Shown in pieces: positions 1-6,929 of a DNA stretch of 12,084 nt. Positions within the stretch are counted from its first letter, which is position 1. Each line of letters starts with the position of its first letter. The DNA is from Candidatus Hydrothermarchaeota archaeon (GTDB taxonomy: Archaea > Hydrothermarchaeota > Hydrothermarchaeia > Hydrothermarchaeales > BMS3B): contig WANG01000036.1 of NCBI GenBank assembly GCA_015521945.1, positions 1 through 12,084 of the forward strand, given 5' to 3'. The notes under the pieces are model-generated. The model made no database searches. It was not told where the DNA came from and was given only the letters and a program-made list of their open reading frames with translations. The position numbers and the translations under genes were made by a program.

Positions 1-2
1 GG

Positions 3-1139
3 CTGGCCAGGCGCCTGCTGGGGGTGGAGGAGACCCTTGCGGGGATGCTGCTCTTAGCCTCGCCCTTCCTGCTGCTTCAGCCGTCCCAGATGATGGTTGA
101 CCTGCATGCCATGCTCTTCCTGACCCTGGCGATTTACTCCACCCTCCTCGCTGCCGAGCGCCCGAGTTTGGGGCACGTGGCTCTTGCCTCCATCTCCATA
201 ACCCTCGCCTTCTTCACCAAGTACTCCCTGATGCTCATGCTCACCTCCGTTGCTCTTATTCCTCTGCTCCGCAGGGATGGGAGGGCTCTACGGGGTGTTG
301 CGGCTTCAGTAGCGGGTGCGGTTGTGCTCGTGGGTGCGGTGCTCATGCTCAGGCACCAGGTGTTCCTTGAGCAGATTGAGGTGCTGCGCAGCTTCCAGAT
401 GGCGGGTCTGAGGAGGTGGAGCGAGAGCTACTTTTCCACCTTCTTCTTCCAGGTTCATCCCTTTGTTACCATGGGTGCAATCGCCGGCGCAGGAATTGCT
501 CTCTGGAAGCGCAGGGCTGAGGTGCTCATCCCTGCCTACCTCTTCGGGCTGGTCTTCGTGCTCGGGATAGAGAGGATACGCTACGTCATGCCCCTGTTTC
601 CGATGCTCGCGGTGCTCGCCGGGTATGCTCTCTCGCACCTGAGGCGGGAGGAGGCACGCTTCATCTCAGCCTACGCCGTGAGCTTCTCTCTGCTCGTGGC
701 TGTCTTCGGGTACGCCCCCTTCATTGAGTCCCTGAGCGTGGTCAACCTCCAGAAGGCGGGGGCGTTTCTTGACTCCTTGGAGGGGGAGGAGGTGGAGGTT
801 ATCGCCTGGGTGCCGGATTGGACGGGCTACAACCCGGCGATAATGGTGCCCCTGCTTGACCTGTACACCCACAAGAGGCTGGTGGTGGGCGGGGTGTTCG
901 CGGAGCCGCCGGAGAGGGAGAGGCTCATGCGCTCCCCCGTTCGCTTCACCTGGGAGTACTCCCTTCCGCCCTACTACCCCCGGGGGGAGGCGGAGGTGGT
1001 GGCGGTGATACAGCGCCAGGAGGAGGGGATGCCTGAGGAGGTGGCGGAGAGGCTTGAGGGTGCCGAGCCCGTGGCTGAGTTTGACACCCGCACCGAGCTT
1101 TTCATAATACGCAGCCTGGTTAGGGTTTACATCAGATAG
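3..1139 (+). CDS. GT39-like membrane glycosyltransferase, C-terminal part (5' end outside window)
   Basis: The frame is open from base 3 with no stop and no obvious ribosome site, so the gene very probably begins upstream; the GTG at 24 lies in the middle of a conserved-looking stretch. The visible part is a polytopic membrane protein: hydrophobic helices run through roughly the first 235 residues, with a segment ending in FFTKYS typical of the dolichyl-phosphate-mannose/ArnT-like (GT39, PMT_2) superfamily. After about residue 240 comes a soluble domain of about 130 residues with few hydrophobic runs, presumably outside the membrane. Family members transfer sugars from polyprenyl-phosphate donors to proteins or lipids. 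The N-terminal acidic catalytic loop that would confirm activity is not in the window. It ends one base before the shikimate kinase start. The superfamily call is fairly sure; substrate and direction are unknown. Confidence 0.8.
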   Translation: MARRLLGVEETLAGMLLLASPFLLLQPSQMMVDLHAMLFLTLAIYSTLLAAERPSLGHVALASISITLAFFTKYSLMLMLTSVALIPLLRRDGRALRGVAASVAGAVVLVGAVLMLRHQVFLEQIEVLRSFQMAGLRRWSESYFSTFFFQVHPFVTMGAIAGAGIALWKRRAEVLIPAYLFGLVFVLGIERIRYVMPLFPMLAVLAGYALSHLRREEARFISAYAVSFSLLVAVFGYAPFIESLSVVNLQKAGAFLDSLEGEEVEVIAWVPDWTGYNPAIMVPLLDLYTHKRLVVGGVFAEPPERERLMRSPVRFTWEYSLPPYYPRGEAEVVAVIQRQEEGMPEEVAERLEGAEPVAEFDTRTELFIIRSLVRVYIR

Positions 1140-1140
1140 C

Positions 1141-1722
1141 ATGCGCAACATAGTTCTCACGGGCTTCATGGGCTCCGGCAAGAGCACCGTGGGCAGGCTG
1201 CTGGCTGATAGGCTGGGCATGCGCCTTTTTGATACCGATGCGGAGGTGGAGAGAATGGCGGGGATGAGCATCCCCGAGATATTTGAGAGGTACGGGGAGG
1301 AACGCTTCAGGGAGCTTGAGCACAGGGTGGTGCATGCAGCCTCGGAGCTGAGGGGGTGCGTGATAGTAACCGGAGGGGGTGTGGTGCTAAACCCGGAGAA
1401 CGTGGCGCTCCTGAGGCGCAGCGGGGTGATATTCTACCTGCACGCTGAGCCGGAGGAGATATGCAGGCGCCTCTCCGGTGACACCGGGAGGCCCCTGCTT
1501 AGGGGCGGGAGGCTTGAGGAGAGGGTGCGGGAGCTCATGCGGCAGCGTGCTGAGAGGTACGCTGACCACGACTTCATGGTGGACACCACCCGCATGAGCC
1601 CCGAGCAGGTGGCCGAGCGGGTTGCCGAGCTCTACCTGCAGGCGGAAAATTTATTAAGGTGGGGCACCGAGGGGCAGAGGGAGGAAGAGGGTGATAGGGA
1701 TGGCGCAGATAGAGATACCTGA
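1141..1722 (+). CDS. aroK: Shikimate kinase, bacterial AroK/P-loop type
   Basis: This enzyme phosphorylates shikimate at the 3-hydroxyl using ATP, the fifth step of the shikimate pathway to chorismate and aromatic amino acids. Visible motifs fit the nucleoside-monophosphate-kinase-fold AroK family: Walker A GFMGSGKST at residues 8-16, DTD at 31-33 with shikimate-binding D33, R57, the GGG loop at 78-80, the lid arginine in TGRPLL (R117), and R136 followed by Y140. Length is 193 aa against roughly 170 for the family; the extra tail is a low-complexity charged run that overlaps the next gene by 23 bases. Most archaea use an unrelated GHMP-family shikimate kinase, so this points to a bacterial-type replacement, perhaps by transfer; base composition is like its neighbours. 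It starts one base after the stop of the glycosyltransferase gene, so the two are probably cotranscribed. Confidence 0.93.
   Translation: MRNIVLTGFMGSGKSTVGRLLADRLGMRLFDTDAEVERMAGMSIPEIFERYGEERFRELEHRVVHAASELRGCVIVTGGGVVLNPENVALLRRSGVIFYLHAEPEEICRRLSGDTGRPLLRGGRLEERVRELMRQRAERYADHDFMVDTTRMSPEQVAERVAELYLQAENLLRWGTEGQREEEGDRDGADRDT
1647..1656 (+). promoter_or_regulatory. Internal TATA box for the RHH-like/DHH gene pair
   Basis: The stretch AAATTTATTA is a lone AT island inside the GC-rich 3' end of the shikimate kinase gene. A transcript starting about 26 bases downstream (near 1678) would have a leader of about 22 bases carrying the GGTGAT ribosome site at 1690-1695 before the ATG at 1700. 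It is inferred from position and composition only. Confidence 0.5.
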
Positions 1723-1909
1723 TGAGATTTACAGGGAGATTGAGAGGCGGGTAAGGGAGAGCGAGGAGTTTGAGAGCGTTGAGGAGTACGTGAACTTCGT
1801 GCTTGAGGAGCTGCTGAAGGAGGATGAGGAGGAGGAAGAGGAGCCCGTGATGAGTGAGGAAGAGGAGGAGATGGTCAAGGAGCGCCTCAGGGGGCTTGGA
1901 TACCTCTAA
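1700..1909 (+). CDS. Small acidic ribbon-helix-helix-like (CopG-type) protein
   Basis: A 69-residue protein. The start chosen is ATG 1700, because GGTGAT at 1690-1695 sits at normal ribosome-site spacing; a GTG at 1691 is in frame but lies inside that site. Residues 1-40 look like the beta-helix-helix pattern of ribbon-helix-helix proteins: a strand (QIEIPDEIY), then helices around 11-20 and 27-40 with SVEEYVNFVLEELL. A strongly acidic linker follows (run of E at 41-57), then a C-terminal MVKERLRGLGYL, a tail also often seen at the ends of sulfatase/phosphatase-like proteins. The acidity argues against simple DNA binding through the whole protein; it may act as a protein-binding or antitoxin-like partner. 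Its stop shares a base (TAATG) with the DHH gene start, so the two are translationally coupled. Function is unknown. Confidence 0.8.
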   Translation: MAQIEIPDEIYREIERRVRESEEFESVEEYVNFVLEELLKEDEEEEEEPVMSEEEEEMVKERLRGLGYL

Positions 1910-2820
1910 TGCACTGCATAGCTCACAAGAAGGACCTGGATGGCCTGGGAAGCCACGCTATACTGCACAGGTACGCCAAGGAGCAGGGGATTGAGGCGGT
2001 TCACCACTTCTCGGACTACGACTCCTTGGGGGAGACCATCGCGGAGCTCAGCCGCTCCCTCACCTCTGAGAGGGTGGTGATCGCAGACTTGGGGTGCAAC
2101 GCCAAGCTGCACCGCTACGCCGGAGAGCTGCGCAGGCTGTGCGAGAGGAACGAGGTGGTGTGGATAGACCACCACGACTGGGATGATGCCGGGGAGCTGG
2201 TGAAGGCGGGCTTCAGGCTGGTGCTGAGCACCGAGAAGTGCGCCGCCGAGCTGGTGCAGGAGGAGTTCATGCCGGGGGATGAGCACTCCCGCAGGATAGC
2301 GGAGCTGGCGCACGCCCACGACTTCAGGGAGGAGAACGAGCTTGCCTGGAAGCTCTACGACGTCATATCCTCCGGCTACGACAGGATGAGGTTTGTGGAG
2401 CTTCTCGCCTCGGGGGTGCTGTGGTGCGAGGAGTTTGAGCGGGCGTACAGGAAGTACCAGGAGGCGAAGCGCAGGGGGTACGAGTACATAGACGCCCACA
2501 CGATGGTGCTTGAGGTCTCGGGCTACACCTGCGCCATGGCGCTCTCGGAGAAGTACCTGAGCTCAACCCTCGCCTGCCTGCACCTCCAGCGCCTCGGCAC
2601 CGACTTCGTGGTGGTGGTTTATCCCGACGGGAAGCTGAGCTTCCGCAGGAACTCGGAGAGGGTTGACTTAGGGAGGATTGCCAGAGCCTTTGGGGGAGGG
2701 GGAAGGGCAACAGCCGCCGGTGCAAAGCTGGACATGAAGGTGGATGAGGAGAACTACAGGAGGGTTTTCTTAGACATAGCCGCCAGGATTGAGCGGGTGC
2801 TTGAGGCTGAGAGCCGCTAA
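1909..2820 (+). CDS. DHH-family phosphoesterase (DHH-DHHA1)
   Basis: A 303-residue member of the DHH superfamily, which includes RecJ-like exonucleases, NrnA-type nanoRNases and cyclic-dinucleotide phosphodiesterases. The metal-binding motifs are visible: DLD at 9-11, D60 in IADLG, and the signature DHH at 87-89 followed by D90. Near the C terminus is the DHHA1 glycine-rich substrate loop, GGGG at 262-265. The next residue is arginine (R266), where the common GGGH motif of DHHA1 proteins has histidine, so substrate handling may differ from classical members. Mn-dependent cleavage of a phosphodiester in short RNA, DNA or a dinucleotide is expected from the family; the actual substrate cannot be read from sequence. 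It is translationally coupled to the acidic small protein upstream and runs tail-to-tail into the TFB gene, the two stop codons overlapping. Confidence 0.92.
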   Translation: MHCIAHKKDLDGLGSHAILHRYAKEQGIEAVHHFSDYDSLGETIAELSRSLTSERVVIADLGCNAKLHRYAGELRRLCERNEVVWIDHHDWDDAGELVKAGFRLVLSTEKCAAELVQEEFMPGDEHSRRIAELAHAHDFREENELAWKLYDVISSGYDRMRFVELLASGVLWCEEFERAYRKYQEAKRRGYEYIDAHTMVLEVSGYTCAMALSEKYLSSTLACLHLQRLGTDFVVVVYPDGKLSFRRNSERVDLGRIARAFGGGGRATAAGAKLDMKVDEENYRRVFLDIAARIERVLEAESR

Positions 2821-3731
2821 ATGGTCACCTCTATCTCAAGCTTCTCCGCAATCTCCTTGTAGCGGTTCCTGATGGTTACCTCCGTAACCCCCGCAACCTC
2901 GCTTATCTCCTGCTGGGTTCTGCGCTCCCCAGCAAGCACGCTGGCGATGTAGATGGCAGCCGCGCTTACTCCGGTTGGACCCCTGCCAGAGGTGAGCTGC
3001 AGGTTCATGGCCTTGTTGAGTATGTCCATCGCCTTCATCTGCACCTTCCTGGAGAGCTTAAGGGAGGAGCAGAACCTGGGTATGTAGTCCAAGGGGGTCG
3101 TGGGCGAGAGGTTTATCCCGAGCTCGCGCAGCAGGTAGCGGTATATCCTGCCTATCTCCTTGCGGTCTATCATGCTCCCCTCCGCAATCTCCTCCAAGGT
3201 CCTGGGCACCGAGTAGCGCCTGCAGGCTATGTACAGGCAGGCGGCAACAACGCCGTCTATGCTCCGCCCCCTTATGAGCCCCTTCTCAACAGCCTTGCGG
3301 TAGATGACCGCCGCCGCCTCGCGGACGTTCTTGGGTAGGTCAAGCTTTGAGGCGATCTTGTTCAGCTCCGTGAGCGCAATCGTCAGGTTCCTCTCCTTGG
3401 CGTTGCTCACCCTGATGCGCTGCTGCCACTTGCGCATGCGGTAGAGCTGGGCGCGCTGCTTTGAGGGAATCTCCCTGCCAGCCGAATCCTTGTTGCGCCA
3501 GTCTATGGTGGTGCTCAGCCCCATGTCGTGGATAAGGTAGGTCATGGGGGCGCCCGTGCGGGAGCGCTTCTCGGACTGCTCGGTGTTGAAGGCACGCCAC
3601 TCGGGACCCTCGTCAACCAGCCCCTCATCCACCACAAGCCCGCAGCGGTTGCACACAACCTCGGCACGCTCGTAGTCCCGGTAAAGCTCGGTGCTCCCGC
3701 ACTCCCTGCACCTAAGCACCTCATCCTCCAC
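2817..3731 (-). CDS. tfb: Transcription initiation factor IIB (TFB)
   Basis: Archaeal TFIIB homologue that bridges TBP/TATA and RNA polymerase and contacts the BRE. Counting from a possible GTG at 3761, it has a zinc ribbon with C18/C21 and C37/C40, the B-finger region (PEWRAF and following), and two cyclin-like repeats over roughly residues 115-205 and 210-305, ending in the helix-turn-helix that reads the BRE (TEVTIRNRYKEI). The start is placed at GTG 3731 because GGAGAAGG (3737-3744) lies five bases upstream and the minus-strand TATA box at 3769-3778 would put the transcript start near 3747, inside the longer reading; the longer form from 3761 (10 residues more) remains possible. Length about 304 aa is normal. 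It is transcribed divergently from hdrA and is apparently monocistronic; its TAG stop overlaps the TAA of the DHH gene. Confidence 0.96.
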   Translation of the reverse strand: MEDEVLRCRECGSTELYRDYERAEVVCNRCGLVVDEGLVDEGPEWRAFNTEQSEKRSRTGAPMTYLIHDMGLSTTIDWRNKDSAGREIPSKQRAQLYRMRKWQQRIRVSNAKERNLTIALTELNKIASKLDLPKNVREAAAVIYRKAVEKGLIRGRSIDGVVAACLYIACRRYSVPRTLEEIAEGSMIDRKEIGRIYRYLLRELGINLSPTTPLDYIPRFCSSLKLSRKVQMKAMDILNKAMNLQLTSGRGPTGVSAAAIYIASVLAGERRTQQEISEVAGVTEVTIRNRYKEIAEKLEIEVTI

Positions 3732-3768
3732 AGCAGCCTTCTCCGCTATCTTCTCCACCACCCTTCTG

Positions 3769-3778
3769 CTTTATAAAA
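3769..3778 (-). promoter_or_regulatory. TATA box, probable TFB promoter
   Basis: On the minus strand this reads TTTTATAAAG. With the usual 25-27 base offset, transcription would start near 3747, leaving a leader of about 16 bases with GGAGAAGG before GTG 3731. The element is nearly palindromic, so on its own it does not show direction; the nearest plus-strand gene is 140 bases away, which favours the minus strand. A second minus-strand candidate (GTTATAATC, around 3803-3811) would suit the longer TFB reading. Confidence 0.5.
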
Positions 3779-3847
3779 GTAGACCATTCTATCCACTACC
3801 CGTGATTATAACGTGTGCTCCGATTATGATAACCCGCGTTTTAATAA

Positions 3848-3856
3848 TTATAAATA
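3848..3856 (+). promoter_or_regulatory. TATA box of the hdrA operon, with strong ribosome site downstream
   Basis: TTATAAATA lies in an AT-rich island at about 3838-3860. Transcription would begin near 3875-3882, giving a leader of about 35-40 bases that contains AAGGAGG at 3901-3907, eight bases before ATG 3916. The region between this box and the TFB promoter holds two similar words, GATTATAAC (3803-3811) and GATTATGATAAC (3822-3833), that could be part of an operator; this is weak. Confidence 0.6.
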
Positions 3857-3915
3857 ATGACAGTTTTGCACAAGGTAGTGTTCCCCCATACATTCACCTG
3901 AAGGAGGAGTAGTGC

Positions 3916-5931
3916 ATGGGTGACGAGCAGGGCAAGAACCGGCAGGCTGATGAGGAAGAGCCGCGGATTGGTGTTTATGTGTGTCACTGCGGGGTGAACA
4001 TCGCCGGCGTGGTGGATGTGGAGGAGGTGGCGAAGTACGCCTCCAAGCTCGGCAATGTTGTGGTTGCCAAGGACTACAAGTACATGTGCTCTGACCCCGG
4101 GCAGAAGCTGATTCAGGAGGACATAAAGGAGAACAGGCTAAACCGCATAGTGGTTGCGGCATGTTCACCGAGGATGCACGAGCACACCTTCAGGAAAGCC
4201 CTGGAGGAAGCGGGGCTGAATGCCTTCCTTGTGGAGATGGCGAACATACGCGAGCACGACTCCTGGGTGCACATGAACCAGCCCAAGGAGGCAACGGAGA
4301 AGGCGAAGGACCTGGTGAGGATGGCGGTCGCAAGGGCGCGCCGCCTGGAGCCCCAGCACAAGCCGAAGGTTAAGGTCAAGAGGTCTGCCCTGGTGCTCGG
4401 AGGCGGGGTTGCGGGGATACAGAGCGCCTTGGACCTGGCTGACATGGGCTTCAAGGTCTATCTGGTGGAGAAGACGCCCAGCCTGGGAGGCAAGATGGCG
4501 CAGCTTGACAAGACCTTCCCCACCATGGACTGCTCCGCCTGCATTCTCACGCCAAAGATGGTGGACGCGGCGAGGCACGAGAACATTGAGATAATAACCT
4601 ACGCCGAGGTTGAGGAGGTTGAGGGGTACATCGGAAACTTCAGGGTGAAGGTGAGGAAGCGCGCCAGGCAGGTGCTTGAGGACAAGTGCACGGGCTGCGG
4701 GCTGTGCGCCGAGGCGTGCCCGGTTGAGGTTCCCAACGAGTTTGACCACGGGCTCGGGGTCAGGAAGGCTATATACGTGCCCTTCCCCCAGGCTGTCCCC
4801 CTGGTTTACACCATAGACGATGAGGCATGCTTGGGGTGCGGGATGTGCGAGGCGGTCTGCGGTCCCGAGGCTATAGACTACGAGCAGAAGGATGAGGTTC
4901 TTGAGCTTGAGGTGGGCACCATAGTCATTGCCACGGGCTTTGACCTGTTTGATGCCAGGCGCAAGCCCGAGTACGGGTACGGCAGGTACGAGAATGTTAT
5001 TACGGGCATTGAGTTTGAGCGGCTCGTCAATGCCAGCGGTCCCACGGGCGGAAAGCTGCTCAGACCGAGCGATGGGAAGGAGCCCCACCGCATAGGCTTC
5101 ATACTCTGCGTGGGCTCAAGGGACGAGAAGGCGGGCAACCCCTACTGCTCCAGGGTGTGCTGCATGTACTCCATAAAGAACGCCAGGCTGTACAAGGAGA
5201 AGCATCCAGAAGCTGAGGTGTTCATCTTCTACATGGACATCCGTGCGTACGGCAAGGGTTATGAGGAGTTCTACCGTCAGGCGCAGGAGGAGTACGGCAT
5301 AAGGTTCATCAGGGGCAGACCCGGTGAGGTGGTTGAGGACCCGGAGACCAAGAACCTGCTGGTGAGGGTGGAGGACACTCTGCTCGCAATGCCCTTGGAG
5401 ATTGAGCTTGACCTGGTGGTTCTGGCGAATGCCATTGAGCCCGCAAGGGACAGCGAGAAGGTGCAGCGCCTGTTCAGGCTGAGCAGGAGCGCTGACGGCT
5501 TCTTTGCGGAGGCGCATCCCAAGCTCAAGCCCGTGGATACCCTGAACGACGGTATATACCTCGCCGGCACCTGCCAGGGTCCGAAGGACATCCCCGACAC
5601 CGTGGCCCAGGCGAGCGCGGCGGCTGCAAGGGCGGCGATACCCATGGCGAAGGGCGAGGTTGAGACCGAGCCCATAGTTGCCTTCGTGCGCAGGGAGCTG
5701 TGCATAGGGTGCAGGATATGCGAGCGCACCTGCGACTTCGGGGTTATAACCATGGTTGAGAGGAAGGCGCAGGTGAATGAGGCGATATGCAGGGGGTGCG
5801 GTGCGTGTGCTGCTGCCTGCCCGACGGGGGCGATGCAGATACGCCACTTCACCGATGAGCAGATATACGCCATGATTGAGGCTGCAATGCGTGAGGAGCG
5901 GGAGATTGCCGTGAAAGAGGTGGAAGGATGA
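3916..5931 (+). CDS. hdrA: CoB-CoM heterodisulfide reductase-type iron-sulfur flavoprotein, subunit A
   Basis: HdrA is the FAD-containing core of cytoplasmic heterodisulfide reductases, where flavin-based electron bifurcation takes place. The 671-residue protein is full length and shows the domain order of the family: an acidic N-terminal extension (1-16), an N-terminal iron-sulfur domain with C23/C25, C58 and C83; a thioredoxin-reductase-like FAD domain with GGGVAG at 162-167 and the CSAC motif at 206-209; an inserted ferredoxin with C258/261/264/268 and C305/308/311/315; conserved C398 and C411/C415/C416; and a C-terminal ferredoxin with C596/599/602/606 and C625/628/631/635. The residue after C606 is Asp, not the common Pro. 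No selenocysteine is present. Its stop overlaps the mvhD start (ATGA), so the two are cotranslated. HdrB/HdrC are not in the window. The physiological disulfide or acceptor cannot be told from sequence. Confidence 0.97.
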   Translation: MGDEQGKNRQADEEEPRIGVYVCHCGVNIAGVVDVEEVAKYASKLGNVVVAKDYKYMCSDPGQKLIQEDIKENRLNRIVVAACSPRMHEHTFRKALEEAGLNAFLVEMANIREHDSWVHMNQPKEATEKAKDLVRMAVARARRLEPQHKPKVKVKRSALVLGGGVAGIQSALDLADMGFKVYLVEKTPSLGGKMAQLDKTFPTMDCSACILTPKMVDAARHENIEIITYAEVEEVEGYIGNFRVKVRKRARQVLEDKCTGCGLCAEACPVEVPNEFDHGLGVRKAIYVPFPQAVPLVYTIDDEACLGCGMCEAVCGPEAIDYEQKDEVLELEVGTIVIATGFDLFDARRKPEYGYGRYENVITGIEFERLVNASGPTGGKLLRPSDGKEPHRIGFILCVGSRDEKAGNPYCSRVCCMYSIKNARLYKEKHPEAEVFIFYMDIRAYGKGYEEFYRQAQEEYGIRFIRGRPGEVVEDPETKNLLVRVEDTLLAMPLEIELDLVVLANAIEPARDSEKVQRLFRLSRSADGFFAEAHPKLKPVDTLNDGIYLAGTCQGPKDIPDTVAQASAAAARAAIPMAKGEVETEPIVAFVRRELCIGCRICERTCDFGVITMVERKAQVNEAICRGCGACAAACPTGAMQIRHFTDEQIYAMIEAAMREEREIAVKEVEG

Positions 5932-6347
5932 GCGAGTTTGAGCCGAAGATAATAGCTTTTATGTGCAACTGGTGCTCGTATGCGGGTGGTGACCTGGCTG
6001 GCACCTCAAGGCTGCAGTATCCCCCGAATGCCAGGATAATACGCCTGATGTGCACAGCGCGCCTTGACCCTGCCTTTGTTCTCAAAGCCTTTGCGGAGGG
6101 CGCGGACGGCGTCCTCGTGGCGGGGTGCCACATCGGAGACTGCCACTATGTTTCAGGGAACCTGAAGGCGGAGAAGAGGGTGCAGATGCTGAAGAAGCTG
6201 CTGCCCGAGCTGGGGATTGAGCCCGAGCGCCTGATGCTGCGCTGGATTTCTGCTGCGGAGGGCGAGAGGTTCGCCAGCACCATGAAGGAGTTTGTGGAGA
6301 TTATCAAGAAGCTGGGTCCGAGCCCCCTGAGGGGCGCGGCGAAGTAG
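5928..6347 (+). CDS. mvhD: MvhD/FlpD-family [2Fe-2S] electron-transfer subunit
   Basis: Delta subunit of the methyl-viologen-reducing hydrogenase family. In known complexes it docks on the C-terminal ferredoxin of HdrA and passes electrons from a hydrogenase, formate dehydrogenase or other donor to it through a [2Fe-2S] cluster. The 139 residues match the single-domain form, with the family cysteines C13 and C16 (CNWCSYAG), C42 (MCTARLDP), and C67 and C72 (GCHIGDCHY). It overlaps hdrA by four bases and is followed after two bases by thpR. No MvhA/MvhG hydrogenase genes are nearby, so the electron donor must be encoded elsewhere or be of another kind. Confidence 0.95.
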   Translation: MSEFEPKIIAFMCNWCSYAGGDLAGTSRLQYPPNARIIRLMCTARLDPAFVLKAFAEGADGVLVAGCHIGDCHYVSGNLKAEKRVQMLKKLLPELGIEPERLMLRWISAAEGERFASTMKEFVEIIKKLGPSPLRGAAK

Positions 6348-6349
6348 CG

Positions 6350-6886
6350 ATGCGAGCCTTCGTGGCGGTGCTGCTCCGCACTCCCGGGCTTGAGAGGCTG
6401 CTGGGCGAGCTTGCGGGGGTGCGGAATGCAAAGGCCGTGGCTCCGGAGGGCACCCATGTTACCCTGAAGTTTCTGGGGGAGGTGCAGGAGAGCAAAGCCC
6501 CGGAGGTGTGCGAAGCGCTTGAGAAGGCGCTTGCGGGGGTTAAGCCCTTCAGAGCCGAGCTCAGGGGTGTGGGTGCCTTCCCCTCGGAGTCCCGCCCCAG
6601 GGTCGTGTGGGCGGGGGTGCACCCCGAGAGCGCCTTTGGGGAGCTTCACCTCAGGGTTGAGAGGGCCATGCAGGAGCTGGGCTTCACGCCAGAGCGCAGG
6701 AGCTTCACCCCGCATGTGACCCTTGCCAGGATGAGGGGGAGGAGCCAGGAGGTTCTGGAGTTTATCAGGCGGTACAGGGGGGTGGAGCTGGGGAGCGCCG
6801 AGGTGCGGCAGGTTCACCTGATGCGGAGCACCCTCACACCCGCGGGAGCCAAGTACTCACGGGTGTGCGCCGTGGAGCTTTTATAA
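6350..6886 (+). CDS. thpR: RNA 2',3'-cyclic phosphodiesterase / 2'-5' RNA ligase (2H family)
   Basis: A 178-residue 2H-phosphoesterase with the two catalytic HxT motifs in symmetric lobes: H36-V-T38-L and H122-V-T124-L. Family enzymes open 2',3'-cyclic phosphates to 2'-phosphates and can join 2'-5' RNA ends in vitro; the in vivo role in archaea, possibly in tRNA processing, is unsettled. Start ATG 6350 is two bases after the mvhD stop. The TAA stop (6884-6886) lies inside the TATA-like element proposed for queC. Position after hdrA-mvhD looks like read-through organisation, not shared function, whereas the tRNA-modification genes that follow are thematically closer. Confidence 0.94.
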   Translation: MRAFVAVLLRTPGLERLLGELAGVRNAKAVAPEGTHVTLKFLGEVQESKAPEVCEALEKALAGVKPFRAELRGVGAFPSESRPRVVWAGVHPESAFGELHLRVERAMQELGFTPERRSFTPHVTLARMRGRSQEVLEFIRRYRGVELGSAEVRQVHLMRSTLTPAGAKYSRVCAVELL

Positions 6887-6887
6887 C
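6878..6887 (+). promoter_or_regulatory. TATA box for queC-DUF366-queE
   Basis: CTTTTATAAC spans the end of thpR. A start about 26 bases downstream (near 6908) would give a leader of about 22 bases containing AGGAGGTGGT (6917-6926) before TTG 6930. This geometry suggests that the preQ0 genes can be expressed separately from hdrA-mvhD-thpR. Confidence 0.55.
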
Positions 6888-6916
6888 CCTTGCCTTCGTT
6901 TGGTTTATGTGTACTC

Positions 6917-6926
6917 AGGAGGTGGT
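6917..6926 (+). promoter_or_regulatory. Strong ribosome binding site that sets the queC start
   Basis: AGGAGGTGGT is close to the anti-16S consensus, and its GGAGG core lies seven bases before TTG 6930. It falls inside the longer in-frame readings from TTG 6900 or GTG 6909, arguing against those starts. Confidence 0.7.
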
Positions 6927-6929
6927 ACT

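Noticed and set aside
1906..2499. Long minus-strand open frame opposite the DHH gene
   Set aside because: It is antisense to a clear coding gene, is rich in Leu/Pro/Val/His as expected from the complement of GC-rich codons, and shows no motif or ribosome site.
4165..5088. 307-codon minus-strand open frame inside hdrA
   Set aside because: The plus strand encodes all HdrA cluster and FAD motifs in this span; the antisense frame is a composition shadow.
5116..5847. 243-codon minus-strand open frame inside hdrA
   Set aside because: Antisense of the HdrA C-terminal ferredoxin region; no recognisable domain.
3916..5931. Selenocysteine version of HdrA
   Set aside because: No in-frame TGA occurs at the cysteine motifs; all positions are encoded by TGC/TGT.
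6409..6540. Repeated GCTTGCGGGGGT word within thpR
   Set aside because: Two copies inside one coding gene encode similar Leu-Ala-Gly-Val residues with shared codon choice; no sign of a functional repeat.
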